NCBI RefSeq assembly: GCF_000001735.4
Contig: NC_003074.8
Coordinates: forward strand, 2,294,101 to 2,358,100
Length of the DNA stretch: 64,000 bases
Origin: Arabidopsis thaliana
Taxonomy: Eukaryota; Streptophyta; Magnoliopsida; Brassicales; Brassicaceae
Reading direction: 5' to 3'
Below the pieces are notes generated by a model. That model saw nothing but the letters and a program-made list of their open reading frames with translations, did no database searches and was not told the origin of the DNA. Of the stretch, positions 18,540 to 30,866 are shown piece by piece (the stretch's first letter is position 1; each line of letters starts with the position of its first letter). Both the position numbers and the translations under genes were made by a program.

Positions 18540-21350
18540 AAATACTAATTACGGAACTACCTACTTTAGAGATATCTATGTGTTAATAATTGTGGTATGT
18601 GCTAATGATATGGCTATGTCATCCTCTTATGTTATATTGCAAGTTGTTTCAAAACGAAAAGTATTTGAAAATGGTCGATTATTATACGTATATACGAGTA
18701 AAAACATATTTCAGTCCGAACTAATATAATTATACTCTCTAACTACTTTCTTTTTTTGGTGAAGTACTCTCTAACTACCTTACGACAACAATTATTACCT
18801 GAACATTGAACAATGAATTTATTACGAAATACAACATGATCTACAAGATATATCGTGAAACACATTTAAATAGTCCTTATTTGGCGTTAAAAATTGTGTT
18901 CATGGTAAGTTTAATTAGCGTATAAATATGTACGATAGATATAGTTTGGGTTGAAATCGTATATTTTCCCCTTTTCTCCGTTATATGATTAAAAAAAAAA
19001 CAATTTGAGGCATAGAATAAGCCCATTTAACTCCTACTAGCCTCACTCACTTCCCCAAATTTCTTAATCACCACTGGATACTATGGGCTATCTAATTTAT
19101 TTTAAAATAATAAATAATAACTACTTAATTTTTTATAACATTTTTGGGGGCAACAACTTAATTTTTAATGGACCTTATAATTAATGGAAAACTGAAATAA
19201 TTAAAATAATTATTACTAGATGACTAACTTTTTTATACAAATTACCAAAAGTGAATATGGAAGATTTTTTTGTTTTTTTGTTTTTTTTTGCAACATACCC
19301 TCAATAGTTTAAAACTATGCACTTTTATTTTTTACATTTAATGTTATTTCTAATGATACTGTATTACATTTTAAAAAAAAAATTTATTTTAAATATAGCA
19401 CATTATTTTAACATATTCATTATGCACTTTAGTTATGATTTTGTCACATATTTTTGTTATCTATCTAATTAGCTCAATAATTAATTACTCTTATATTTGC
19501 TTAGGATGTAAAATGGAAACTTATCATAAAATAACATGTAAATATTATTAAAAATAATTTATTTTCTTATTTGTCAAAGATAATGTACTTATTATAAACA
19601 CTAAAACAAAAATAAGTAATCACCATTAAACTTATTTTTATGTAAATGATATCTAATGATTAAATGGTATATATTGGTGGATAATGATGTAGATATATTC
19701 AAAGATTAAATACTATTTTTATGTCTGTACATATATGGTTATTTTAAAATTTTTATTTATGTCTATATGTCTCCTTATATATGAATGATTCCACCAAAAC
19801 TCTTTTTTTTTCTCAACACATTCCTTATGAACTTTGTATACTTTGGCTATATATATCAAATTAAACACAAAGAACAAGAATGTACAATAAACCATTCTTC
19901 TGCCATGGATACAAAAGGTACTTTCCTTGTCCTATCTTTCTTCAATTATATTACACAGCCCTTATTTTACATTTGATATCTACAAATTAACATACATTTG
20001 TATATGTAAATCAGTTATCAATGCTCTTCCACTATCGATTTGGTAGTCTTTCTTCTCCAAAGTCCAAACCATGTTGCATTGAGAGGATCATCTCTATTAA
20101 TGTCTGAAAATCTGTTTTTTTTTTCTTCATACATCATGTTTTCTCAGTCGGCTTGAGGAAGGCAACGCTTTCCACTTGATCTAATAAGATATTCATCTCA
20201 AGCTAACAAGAGAAAGCTTTTTTTGTTCTCTTTCTGAAACTAAAACTTATAAAAAAATCTCTAATGTTTTCTTATCCTTTCACTCGTAAACGTATTACGT
20301 ATAACAGTAGAAACTTATCATGATACAAATAGTTCGTTTCTTTGATTACTTTTTAAAAATGACTTTGTAATTTCATTGATTCTGCTTTACGAATGCTGAA
20401 TCTGGAATTTTGTTTTGCTTTTGTTTAGATTATATATATTTTAGATACATATAATATAGTTAGTTTCAGTTAGAGTATATACTAATAAAGAGCGACCGAT
20501 CTAATAAAATTAGTCTACTAGATTGGTTAGGTAGAGTCTTTAAATATAATCTTGCAATTGATATTCCCTATCAGAGCATATTATAAGAAAAGTTCCGGTG
20601 ACGTATTCAACCATTAAACCAAGAGATAGAGAATATGATTTTAAAAAGTTGATTTGGAGATTATCATCTATAGTTTTTTCTGCCATCTCTGGTAATGTAG
20701 ATTTTTTATTTCCACAAATAGGTGAAAAAAAAGAAGGAAAAGAATCAAGTGGGTTACTAGCTAGGTTGGTCGGTAACATTATTATTTTGGGACAGAACAT
20801 GTTGAAAGGTTTGGTGCATTCGAAAAGTCTTCGCCGCCTTGCCTTTTTAAATAATTTTTGTTTTAAACATCACTAAAAAGACTATAGTCTATAGAAAAAG
20901 AAAAGAAAAAAAGTCATTAGTTTTAATCGCATTACGCTTTCGGATAACACGAAAGGTTAAATTATAAAATGAACGATTTTACGAATCCACATATTCCTGG
21001 ATCAACGGGAACCCTTCGTTTCTTTCCCACCCGCGTGTTATCCCGTTTCTCAAATTTCTCATCTTTCCGGGAAAATTCACTTTTTTTTTTTCCTGGGAAG
21101 ATTCGTTGTGTTGTGAATTTTAGTGGGCACCTTCAAATTTTCGATTTTTTTTTTATTTTCCTTGTCTCTTACCTGATTTGGTGATTTATTATTACATCAA
21201 CCACTCGATTCGTTAGATTTCCGGATTTGAAAAAGAGTCACCAACTTGTACGGATTCTCGTTTTGGGGATCGAGTATTGCTGATTTGTGATTTTGTTGTT
21301 TTTGGGTACTTTCCCTTTGTGGATTCGGATCTGGTTGGTGGCTTTGTCAA

Positions 21351-22959
21351 ATGGGCGCATTAGATGAGGGATGTTTGAATCTGGAGCTCGACATTGGAAT
21401 GAAAAATGGCTGCATTGAGCTTGCTTTCGAGCACCAACCTGAGACTTTAGCAATCCAAGACGCTGTCAAACTTCTCTTGCAAGGTCTTCATGAAGATGTC
21501 AATCGGGAAGGCATCAAAAAGACTCCTTTCCGTGTCGCCAAGGCCCTTCGTGAAGGGACCAGAGGTAACTATGAATCTCTTGCTCTTTTCTTCATCTTAT
21601 AAGTAACTCTGTTCTTGAGCTATTGACCCTGGTTAGTTTATGTCCCGTGTAGTAGCTTGTTACTTGGCTTATTTGTTGTTATGATCTATTAGGATCTCCC
21701 TTTTTTTTTGTTTCCATTGGTGAAATAAGTTAGAATGTGGAAAGTATCAATCTTGGTGGCTTTTTTTCTCAGGTTATAAGCAAAAGGTGAAGGACTATGT
21801 ACAGAGTGCTCTGTTTCCAGAAGCAGGGTTGGATGAAGGAGTTGGGCAAGCAGGAGGAGTCGGAGGACTTGTTGTTGTCAGAGACCTCGATCATTACTCT
21901 TACTGTGAATCTTGCTTGCTTCCTTTTCATGTCAAGTGTCACATAGGTTATGTCCCATCGGGCCAGAGAGTGTTAGGACTGAGCAAGTTCTCTAGAGTCA
22001 CTGATGTTTTCGCCAAGCGGCTCCAAGACCCTCAGCGTTTGGCTGATGATATTTGTTCAGCTCTCCAACATTGGGTCAAACCAGCTGGAGTCGCTGTTGT
22101 TCTTGAATGCTCTCACATTCACTTCCCCAGTTTGGACTTGGACTCTCTGAACTTGTCTAGCCACCGTGGATTTGTGAAGCTACTGGTTTCCTCGGGGTCA
22201 GGAGTTTTCGAGGATGAAAGCTCGAATCTTTGGGGTGAATTTCAGAGTTTCTTGATGTTCAAAGGTGTAAAAACGCAAGCTTTGTGCAGAAATGGCAGCT
22301 CTGTGAAAGAGTGGTGCCCAAGCGTTAAAAGCTCGTCTAAATTATCACCTGAAGTTGACCCGGAAATGGTTTCTGCTGTTGTTTCCATCCTGAAATCACT
22401 GGGAGAAGATCCGTTGAGGAAAGAACTCATTGCTACACCAACTCGATTCCTCAAATGGATGTTGAACTTCCAAAGAACCAACCTCGAAATGAAGCTAAAC
22501 AGCTTTAACCCTGCCAAAGTCAATGGCGAGGTCAAAGAGAAAAGGCTGCACTGTGAGCTGAACATGCCCTTCTGGTCAATGTGTGAACATCATTTGCTTC
22601 CTTTCTATGGAGTTGTTCATATTGGCTACTTTTGTGCTGAAGGATCCAACCCCAACCCTGTTGGAAGTTCACTCATGAAAGCGATTGTACACTTTTATGG
22701 GTTCAAGCTTCAAGTGCAAGAGAGGATGACTCGACAGATCGCTGAAACGCTATCGCCTCTTGTTGGCGGGGATGTGATTGTTGTGGCGGAAGCTGGGCAT
22801 ACTTGTATGATCTCTAGAGGAATTGAGAAGTTTGGAAGCAGCACCGCGACAATCGCAGTTTTGGGTCGGTTTTCGAGTGACAATTCCGCAAGAGCGATGT
22901 TTCTAGACAAGATCCATACAACTAATGCCTTGAAGACAGAGTCAAGCTCTCCATTTTGA
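21351..22959 (+). CDS. GCH1: GTP cyclohydrolase I, plant two-domain form
   Basis: Two exons, 21351-21564 and 21773-22959, give 1401 nt (466 aa). The enzyme converts GTP to 7,8-dihydroneopterin triphosphate and formate, the first step of the pterin branch of folate synthesis, in the cytosol. Two tandem GCYH-I domains are seen. The N-terminal one (about residues 40-190) has CESC at 116-119 where zinc-binding CEHH is expected, but keeps GLSKFSR at 140-146. The C-terminal one (about 260-440) keeps CEHH at 342-345 and HTC at 414-416, but lacks the GLSKxxR segment. Each half therefore lacks residues the other retains, as described for plant GCHI, where both domains are needed. No transit peptide is evident. 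Corresponds to At3g07270. Confidence 0.95.
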
Positions 22960-23838
22960 GATGGTTTCATGTCTGTTTGTTGTCTTTTTTTTATGCTTCT
23001 GCTTGTCTTCTCTTTTTTTTGTTATATGATAAATACTTCGGAAGTTGCTAAACTTCGGAAGCAAACCAATGATTTCTTGGTTTTGATTCTTCTTCATGGG
23101 TTTGTTTGTTTCTACATGGAAAATGAATATTTATCTTTATGTTAGGTGTGACATTCTCTTAATATAGATAGATTTTGTTAGCCATACTATTACTACATTG
23201 GACTTTGTTTAGAATGAAAAGAGATATTGAAATTTGAAAGTTTATAAAGCATTACTCAATCCTGTTATGTTTCCAGAGCTTGAGTGTAAACATCTCTCTT
23301 TCCAAAAATGGTACTAAGAGAAAAAGGATGAAGACAAAGTTATCTGTACACAAGAGACGATCAAGATTTTGTATGGATTCCAAGAATAACTTTGACCCAG
23401 AAAAGGGGAAACAAAGTAGATACAATTGTAATGTATTAGTGGGTAATTTATAAGATCTCTCCCCTATTCTCTCTATATCCTCTCTAATATACAACTTAAT
23501 GCTAAACCCATCTTCTGATGATGACACAGCCGAATCAAAACTGAACCAAAAGTCTATCAGATGCTTACCGCAAATCTCATTTCCAACAATCACACTCTCG
23601 AAAAGATTTTACTCTAACCTACACATACCTTACTGACTTGAATTGTTCTACTAGGGAAGCCTTTCTCATTATGAAGCCAACCAGTCATACCGCAACATCT
23701 CCCATTCCAATGGTGACGGGCTATCAGTGTATCAACAACGTCATTGGGATGTTGTTTAACCGAGTAAAGAGTCACAACAATGGAGATGTGAGGGAGGACC
23801 TTTCTCGTGTTGAAATCAATGAACATCTCCAATCAAAA
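22960..23838. other. Convergent 3' regions of GCH1 and the Lys-rich gene
   Basis: T-rich 3' UTR-type sequence follows the GCH1 stop codon up to about 23160. The remainder is non-coding and likely holds the 3' UTR of the minus-strand gene ending at 23839. Open frames here are short and unsupported. Confidence 0.5.
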
Positions 23839-26301
23839 CTAGAATGGGACAACGTATGGAAGAGCTATAATATCAGCAGATTCTATCCTAAGAGCTTGGT
23901 TCCAAACTTGCGGATTCTCAACCAATGAAGTAGATTCAGCAGAATCTGCTCTTTGCTTTTTTAATAATTTACCTGACTGACCAAATAGCCATTCTTGTTC
24001 AACATCATCAACCTCATGCAATACCTCCCTTTTTGGTACATTCAAAATCTTATCCAAATATTTCAAGTCTGAATGAGGCCGCTTCTTTGCAGATGCTTCA
24101 TCGTTTTCTTTAACTTTCACTGAAGAAACCGGTGGATGGCTTTTGGGTTCTTGAGAATAAATGAATCCGTTAATCTTGTGCTCCTTAACCTCTGGATTAG
24201 ACACTGTTTCGTGCAACTCAGAAACAAGCTTTGGATGTGTTTGGCATGCTCCAAACTTTCTTCCGTTTTCCACGGATGATATAGGAGAAACAACTGGCTT
24301 ATGTATCTTGTTTTTCGTAGATCCATTCTCTGCATGACAATTAAAGAAACTCATGCTAAGAGACAAACAGTAATAACACAAGTAAAACACATTCCCATTT
24401 CACATTTAGCACGAAAACCAAAATCTAATCCATTAATAACACTTAGTGAAAATGAATATACTAATAATATATAAAGACATCAATGAGTTATCAAGAGTAA
24501 GACATAAGGTACATCACATATAACTTTTTTCTTTTTTTGGACGACAAGACATATATATTATCTATTTCAACTGAAAAAAGAGTTCGGTCAGGGAAGGACT
24601 CACCATACAGCAATCCATTTGTCTCAAGATCCTTCCGTTTGCCAAGAATTCTCTCAGCAGTAAGGTTCTTGACGCCTGCTGTTGAAAAGTCTTGCACTCT
24701 AAAATCCCTAGTACCCACAACGTCTTGTTCTCTCTCTAATCTGGGTCCTCCCTCTACAAACTTTGGTTTCTCCTGACCATTTTTCTTTATCACCTCAGTT
24801 TTCTCCTCTTTCTTCTCTTTACTACTTCCATTTGTTATGTTTTTTGGTTCACTTTTCTTTATCCCTTCATTACCCAATGGCTTATCACTCTTTGTCACAC
24901 TGTCCCTGCGGTGATTCTTCTCTTGTAGTTCCCGTTTCTTTGCCTTATCATTTTTCTCCACTGGTTTAACTTTAACCTCAGCTCCTTTCTGATCCATGCA
25001 AGGTGATACTCGGAGAACCGCACTTTCAGACTTTTTTGACATAGCAGAGTTTCTATGGGTACTGTTTCTCTTCTCGTCAACTTTTGTACGGTTGGTTTGA
25101 GGTATTGAGCAGGAATTGTTATTCTCTGTAACTCCACAAGGAAAATCAATCTTTCGTGGACTTTGACTTTCTGTAGCTTCTTCATTTCCGAACCTTCTTG
25201 CCAGGTCCTGTATAAACTTAGACTCTCCGTTACCATTACTCTGCAAGGTATTTGTTACAAGTTTTTCTCTGTCCCCGGTGTTTGACAAAACACCAGCAGC
25301 TTTTCTGTCCTCTGAAGTTCTGCTTTTTTCTTTATCTCGATCTTTGTCTTTCCTATCTTTATGTTTCTCTTTTCTCTCCTTCCGTTCCTTATGTTTGTCT
25401 TTGCTTTTTTCTTTTTCCCTTTTCTCTTTTCCTTCTTTCTTTTCTTTATCCTTCTTGTGCTTCTTCTCCTTGTGCTTTTCCTGCAGTTTAAATCCCACGA
25501 GAAAAAGACCACACGTATATAAGTGATGATTAGAAGAAAGGCATACAAAGATTTAGTTACCTTTACTTGTCAACTCTTGGGTTACCTTTACTTGTCAATT
25601 CTTGGGTCAACTTATATAAGTTTTCAGAGAAGAAACCAGGTTAATCATCAAATTCAATGAGTATGCGTCTACATTCATTCAAGGATAAAGGATCACACTA
25701 GTGATATTACTAAGTTTGGCATCAATGGAATACAATTATCTAACATCCAAAACCACCAGCTACAGAAACCCATACACTTCAATATGTCAGCATCTCAGCA
25801 TTCTAAGTTAGTCAAGGATCCTGCAATGCTTGCTGTGTACTAAGAAAAACAAGTGGAAGGACAATTGGGGCAGAAGCTAATATTGGGGTACTTATGGTTC
25901 TCTCATATGAGGTAGTTTAAGTCCATCAGCATCATTACAGGTATCAATTCCTCTATCACTACTTAACTGTTTGGGTGACAATATCTCAGACTCGACCAAC
26001 TCTTAACAGTAATGCTACATTTATACAAGAAACTTATCCTGAAACAGTCTCTATGACCCTTACTCAACACAAAGGCACCCACAAATCCGTCCATTTATCA
26101 AAACCTTTAGACTATGCTAAGAGCCTAGAGGCAAAACGTGTTACCAAAGTTCTCTAGTCATTCTCCAACAAAATCAATCTTAGAAACACCAGAAAAGAAC
26201 ATGATTATCAAAGAATGTAGAACCTTTATCAAAGAGTCTGATGCCTCGGTTCTAATCTTCTTCTCATATCCTGGAGGTGGAAATGGGAAGCAACGAGACA
26301 T
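23839..26301 (-). CDS. Lys/Glu-rich nuclear-type protein of unknown function (481 aa)
   Basis: Three exons, 26224-26301, 24604-25480 and 23839-24329, give 1446 nt (481 aa). The small first exon encodes MSRCFPFPPPGYEKKIRTEA, an N-terminal signature shared by a plant protein family. It joins in frame to a highly charged region (residues about 27-75) of alternating Lys/Glu/Arg, predicted to be helical or disordered and suitable for nuclear localisation. The middle is Ser/Asn/Lys-rich. The C-terminus is better conserved in appearance: KKRPHSDLKYLDKILNVPKR, then EQEWLFGQSG, then ADIIALPYVVPF. No enzyme domain is visible. Function is unknown; chromatin or RNA-associated roles would be guesses. The first exon is 744 bp from the second and easy to overlook. 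Confidence 0.78.
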
Positions 26302-27639
26302 GACCACTTATCCGTTAAAAGTGGTATACTTTAAACCACTCTCTAGTTACTTTGTCGCTCCTAAGTCCCAGCACCTGACCAGATCAGAATCTATGATCCA
26401 GTCCACCATATCCAATAATATCACTTAGAAGCTCCAAACATTTCTTTATGATCTCCCAAATTTCACTTCAATTATCCTTAAGTATACACTATAAAATTAG
26501 TAATTTTGCACCTGGGGACCTCAAGATTTGTAGCTAACCTGCCAAACCCATGATGAGCAGAGAAAATCAAAATCGGAACCATTCGTCTCTCAATTTCGTT
26601 GGAGTTAAATAAGATATATGAGCAGAGCTCAAAAGCACCTTTATATCGGAAGCCGCCAACAAGTTGGCCTCTTTCCGATTGAATGTGAATTCCGCCAATC
26701 AAAAAAAGATAACACTTTATTCCAATTCAATCCTCCCACAGACTCTTTTGACCGCAATTAGGTTCTAAATCAGGGCCACGATCCAATCAAACCCTAAAAA
26801 AAAAAAACAATCGCAAACCAAATCACCAGCCCAGAAGAGGAATTGCTAAGTGCACCAATTGCACACGCAAGAGGTTAACTAAGAAATTTAGAAGAAAAAA
26901 AAAACGAAATCTTTGAGGAAATCGAAATAGCACTAATAACGTAAATCAGCTCAAGTATCGTCGGATCAAAATTTCAAACCTTTTGGTGGGCAACACAAAA
27001 ATTTAGTTTTTTTTTCAGCTTATGGGAAAATAGAATTCAACGGTGTTCTTTAAACCAGCTTCCGTTATTTTATTTTATTTGAAAAAATCATATATAAGAG
27101 AGAGAGAGAGAGATTGGAAGATCTCAAAAGAGAGAGAGAAGAAGAAGATATACAAACGAAGAAACTGAGAAATATCTTCTCTTCTCTCTCTCTCTATCAA
27201 TCTCCATGTGTTGGCATATGGGTGCGTGTTTATATATATATATATACCTTCTCTTTCTGTATATAACTGTAATGTTTCTTCTGTGTCTTTTTCTTTTCTT
27301 TTTTTTATTACAACTATTACTCTTTTACGAGACGAAGAAGAATCTCTCTCTCTCTCTCTCTCAAAACCCCAGCCAATGAAACTGAAACTTTGGTCTCAAT
27401 TTCGCAAAAGTGGAATTTATATTTGAGAGACGAAAGAGAAAGGGCTTTTAATGCCACAATTTAACATTTGGGCTAAAAGCCCATTCGTAGATTTATTTTA
27501 ATATCTTCCAGGCCCAGCCCAACTAGGATCCTTGGTATTACTCAAGGTATGATCTCCACACGCTGTACTTCAAAAGGATTCTCTTCTTGCTACTACAAAC
27601 AAACAAAAAAGCTACACAAAATCATGTGTAATAATAATT
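26302..27639. other. 5' region of the Lys-rich gene and 3' flank of the PPR gene
   Basis: The minus strand carries a plausible leader from about 27400 down. It has TATAAATTCC near 27415, GA-rich stretches and AG/GT borders suited to 5' UTR introns. Plus-strand frames here begin at non-ATG codons or run through CT repeats and are not genes. The final 200 bp is the 3' flank of the PPR gene. Confidence 0.45.
27099..27362. repeat. GA/CT microsatellites flanking a short AT run
   Basis: A (GA)n tract at about 27099-27114, a second GA-rich patch at about 27130-27140, TATATATATATA at about 27233-27246 and a (CT)n tract at about 27343-27362. On the minus strand both outer tracts read as GA in the leader of the Lys-rich gene, as is common in plant 5' UTRs. 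Confidence 0.8.
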
Positions 27640-30282
27640 TTAGAAGGTGGGTCTTTCTCTGCAGTGCAATTGATCAACCAAATCTATGACTTCACTGCAA
27701 TCACCAGTTTCATCTCCTTCCATGAGACACTCAACATAAGTCAACACTCCACTTTTCTCTACAACTCCATTTGAGGTAAGAAGCTCCATTACAAGCTCCC
27801 GCGCCCGCTCTGCATCTCCTTCCTTCTTCAAACCTTGAATCACTAGGCAGAAGGATTTGAAACTCGGGACAAATCCGGATTTGAGAACAAGTGTTATCAG
27901 CTCCATACACTTGGTGTGTTTCTTCTTGCTGCAATAAGATTCCATAATGATGTCCATGGCCTTCTCAAGAAAAACACCTCTCTCGAGTACATTTTGGACT
28001 AGATCGTTGGACTCATCCGTTCTTCCCTCTTTGCATAACCGTGTGACCAAGAAAATACATAACCCGCTGATACACCCACCAAGTTGTTCAACCACAGATA
28101 TGAGTTCGTTGATACATTCAGGATCGGTTTCTCTAAGAGCAATATCGGAAACTGTACTCTCTTCTGAATTATCAATACCCTTTTGAGATAAGACAAATCC
28201 CTGTAACAATGAAGAATAGATACGGTCATTTAGTTCATATCCTCTTTCAACCATTGCTCTTACTGTTTCAAGAGCACGGTCTAGTTTTCCATTGTTGACA
28301 TATCCTTTCACCATAACGGTATAAGTGACATGGTTTGGTGAAACTCCTGAATCTTGCATAGCAGAAAGAAGCTTCTCTGCTTCCTCGACTCTTCCAAATT
28401 GACAAAGACCATTTATGATGATTGTGTATGGATAGACATTCGGCAAACACCCACTTAACTTCATCAGTTCTAGGATCCTGAAGGAACCAGTAATATCACC
28501 TGATCGAATCAACCCATCAACCAATGTTGTGTATGTCACCACAGAAGGAACTAAACCAAGCTTATTGATTTTCCCAAGCATTGCTAATTCCTCCTTCACT
28601 TTACAACCTTTACTGAGCATATCAAGAATCACATTCAGGGAGTGAGGAGTTGTCAAAATTCTCATTTTAACCAATGTCTCCAGGATAAACAATGCGTCAC
28701 GGGTTTTACCGACTTTACAGACACCATCGATAAGAGTTGTACCTGTTACTTCATCTAGGCTTATTCCTTTTCTAAGCATCAAACCTAAAAACGCGCTAGC
28801 AACGTCAGCCTTCCCTTGTTTGCAGAAAGCATTTATTATAGCGGTGAATGTAAGACAATCAGGCTCAATGTCAAAGCAGTTCATCGAGCTAAGTAGCTTG
28901 TAAGCCGTATTCATATGGCCTTCTCTACAAAGCCCATCGATCAAAACATTATAGCTCACAATGTCAGGTGACAGGCCATTGTCCAGCATTCTCTTCAAAA
29001 GGTGCACAGCCTTGTACGGTTTCCCGACTCTACACAACCCTTCCATAAGCTCGTTAAAAGTTCTTACATTTGGTTTGCAAGCCCTCTTCTCCATTACAGT
29101 AAGAAGCTCAAAAGCGGGAACAACCCGTCCATCTTTGCAGTAGCCATTTATCAACGCATTGTAAGTTATTACACTAGGAAATATCCTGTCTTTAACCATC
29201 TTTCGACAAACCCCATTAGCCTCTTCAATCTTTCCGTCTCTACACAACCCATCAATCAAAACAGTGTAAGTGTGGACGTTTGGTTTACACCCTCTAGGAA
29301 TCATCTCATCAAACAAGTTAAAAGCTTTATCAATCAAACCTCTATCGCACAAGGCTTTAATAAGCACAGTATATGTACGTGTGCTTGGTTGGCAACCTTT
29401 CTCACCCATTTGATCTTTTAGGCCAAATGCTTCTTCAAGTCTCCCTACTTCACACAACCCGTGAATCAAAATGGAGTAACTAACAGAGTTCGGTGCACAA
29501 GTTACCTCCTTAGACATTACATCAAACACCTTGAGTGCATCTCTGAGATTCAATCCACGGCAAAAACCCAGTAACAAAGAAGTGCCTATATGGGAATCTA
29601 ACACAAACCCAATTTTAAGAATCTTAGACATGAACATCTCAGCGGCTTCCGTGTATCCATTCTTACACAGAGCATTGACAATGGTTCTGTAATCAATCAT
29701 ACCAACAACAAATCCGTCAGCTTCCATTCTTCTATAAGTCACGTAAGCCAAAAATCCTAAATCAAGTTTAGCTAAGGACATCAAAAGAGAGCTGTAACAA
29801 GGGTAATTTAACCGGAACCCAAAAACTTCTCTCAGCTCATCAAAACAATACATTAGTTTCAACATCTCTTTCTCGCATCTACTACATTCCTTGATCAACG
29901 CAACAATAACAGCATGCGCAACTCGATACAATCCGGAAGAAACAATCAGTTTCAAAAGCTGATTTTTCTGAGTTGGGTCGAAACAATACGACGAATGCTT
30001 GCAGACCCACATGAAAAAGCGAACGCAAATATCGTTGTCACTGCGTTGAAGCGAAATGACCTGTGAAGCGACATTTGGATTCATGTGAGAGACTAGAGAT
30101 TTAAGAGAACTGTTCTTCTCCCAATTGGGGGTTTTTAGCAAAGATGCGACATCATGAGCCGCCACTTCGTCCGAGGAAGACAGAGAAGGTCGAGAAGAGA
30201 CGGAGAAGAAGGCATTAGAAGGAAAAACATGACGCCCCAAAGCTAAGATCTTTCGAGTACTTCTGATATGTATCAGCAGCAT
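27640..30282 (-). CDS. P-class pentatricopeptide repeat protein, mitochondrial type (880 aa)
   Basis: One uninterrupted frame of 880 codons, typical of the intronless plant PPR family. The first 20 residues are basic and hydrophobic (MLLIHIRSTRKILALGRHVF), fitting a mitochondrial presequence. From about residue 150 onward, 35-residue PPR motifs follow one another, with hallmarks such as YTVLIDGLCRDGKIEEA, YNALINGYCKDGRVVPAFEL and YNVLIDGLCREGHMNTAYKL. No E, E+ or DYW extension is seen, so this is a P-class protein. Such proteins bind organellar RNA one nucleotide per repeat and stabilise, splice or process it. A specific RNA target cannot be read here. Corresponds to At3g07290 by length and order. 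The 5' flank (30283-30866) is shared with the 3' end of eIF2B. Confidence 0.93.
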   Translation of the reverse strand: MLLIHIRSTRKILALGRHVFPSNAFFSVSSRPSLSSSDEVAAHDVASLLKTPNWEKNSSLKSLVSHMNPNVASQVISLQRSDNDICVRFFMWVCKHSSYCFDPTQKNQLLKLIVSSGLYRVAHAVIVALIKECSRCEKEMLKLMYCFDELREVFGFRLNYPCYSSLLMSLAKLDLGFLAYVTYRRMEADGFVVGMIDYRTIVNALCKNGYTEAAEMFMSKILKIGFVLDSHIGTSLLLGFCRGLNLRDALKVFDVMSKEVTCAPNSVSYSILIHGLCEVGRLEEAFGLKDQMGEKGCQPSTRTYTVLIKALCDRGLIDKAFNLFDEMIPRGCKPNVHTYTVLIDGLCRDGKIEEANGVCRKMVKDRIFPSVITYNALINGYCKDGRVVPAFELLTVMEKRACKPNVRTFNELMEGLCRVGKPYKAVHLLKRMLDNGLSPDIVSYNVLIDGLCREGHMNTAYKLLSSMNCFDIEPDCLTFTAIINAFCKQGKADVASAFLGLMLRKGISLDEVTGTTLIDGVCKVGKTRDALFILETLVKMRILTTPHSLNVILDMLSKGCKVKEELAMLGKINKLGLVPSVVTYTTLVDGLIRSGDITGSFRILELMKLSGCLPNVYPYTIIINGLCQFGRVEEAEKLLSAMQDSGVSPNHVTYTVMVKGYVNNGKLDRALETVRAMVERGYELNDRIYSSLLQGFVLSQKGIDNSEESTVSDIALRETDPECINELISVVEQLGGCISGLCIFLVTRLCKEGRTDESNDLVQNVLERGVFLEKAMDIIMESYCSKKKHTKCMELITLVLKSGFVPSFKSFCLVIQGLKKEGDAERARELVMELLTSNGVVEKSGVLTYVECLMEGDETGDCSEVIDLVDQLHCRERPTF

Positions 30283-30866
30283 ACACAGTACACAGATTGA
30301 AAGGAGCCGGAGAGAAACAATAAAAATGTTAACTTTAACTAGTGGGGTTTAGGGTTTTACTTTTATCTCTCTGGCTATTTTGAACAATGGTGTTTATGCA
30401 GGTGTTGTCGTCTGTCTGAATATTTTCACGGCGAAGATATAGTGATCCGGTTATGAGGTAATTGAAATTGAACCGTACCGAACCAATGCATCGCCTCACA
30501 CTTATCAAGTAAAATTGCACCCAAAACTTTAATTAGTTAAAATAAGATGTCCTGTCCACCTCCAGTGGTAATTCTCGTATTAGCAAATACAAAAGCCAAC
30601 CAAAGAAAAACGTTGTGTTGAAAGAGAAGTATACTATCAAGTAACAATAGACACCATTGAGACTGAGCTAAAGGAATTACCCAAGACACGGCAAAAATAA
30701 ACTTGGCCTGACAATTTCAGACACTAAGATGTTTCTCTTTTTCATTCACAATCCTTGAGCAACTGTTTTTGTGCAATGTACATATATTCTTCAATTGTGA
30801 ATGACCGACTATCCGACTGAATGTTGTATAGTTCCCACCAAGTGACCGAAAACTAGTCCTTTATCG

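Larger units (their letters stand above)
16661..21350. other. Gene-poor AT-rich intergenic region
   Basis: About 4.7 kb with no gene I can support. It holds an (AT)n run, several long T tracts, a MITE-like patch near 18318-18539 and one 279-nt frame at 20598-20876 with no recognisable domain. The last 300 bp read as promoter and leader of the GTP cyclohydrolase gene, with pyrimidine-rich stretches near 21085 and 21145. Confidence 0.55.

Noticed and set aside
25252-25526. Plus-strand Phe/Leu/Ser-rich frames resembling membrane proteins.
   Set aside because: Reverse reading of the Lys/Glu-rich exon of the minus-strand gene.
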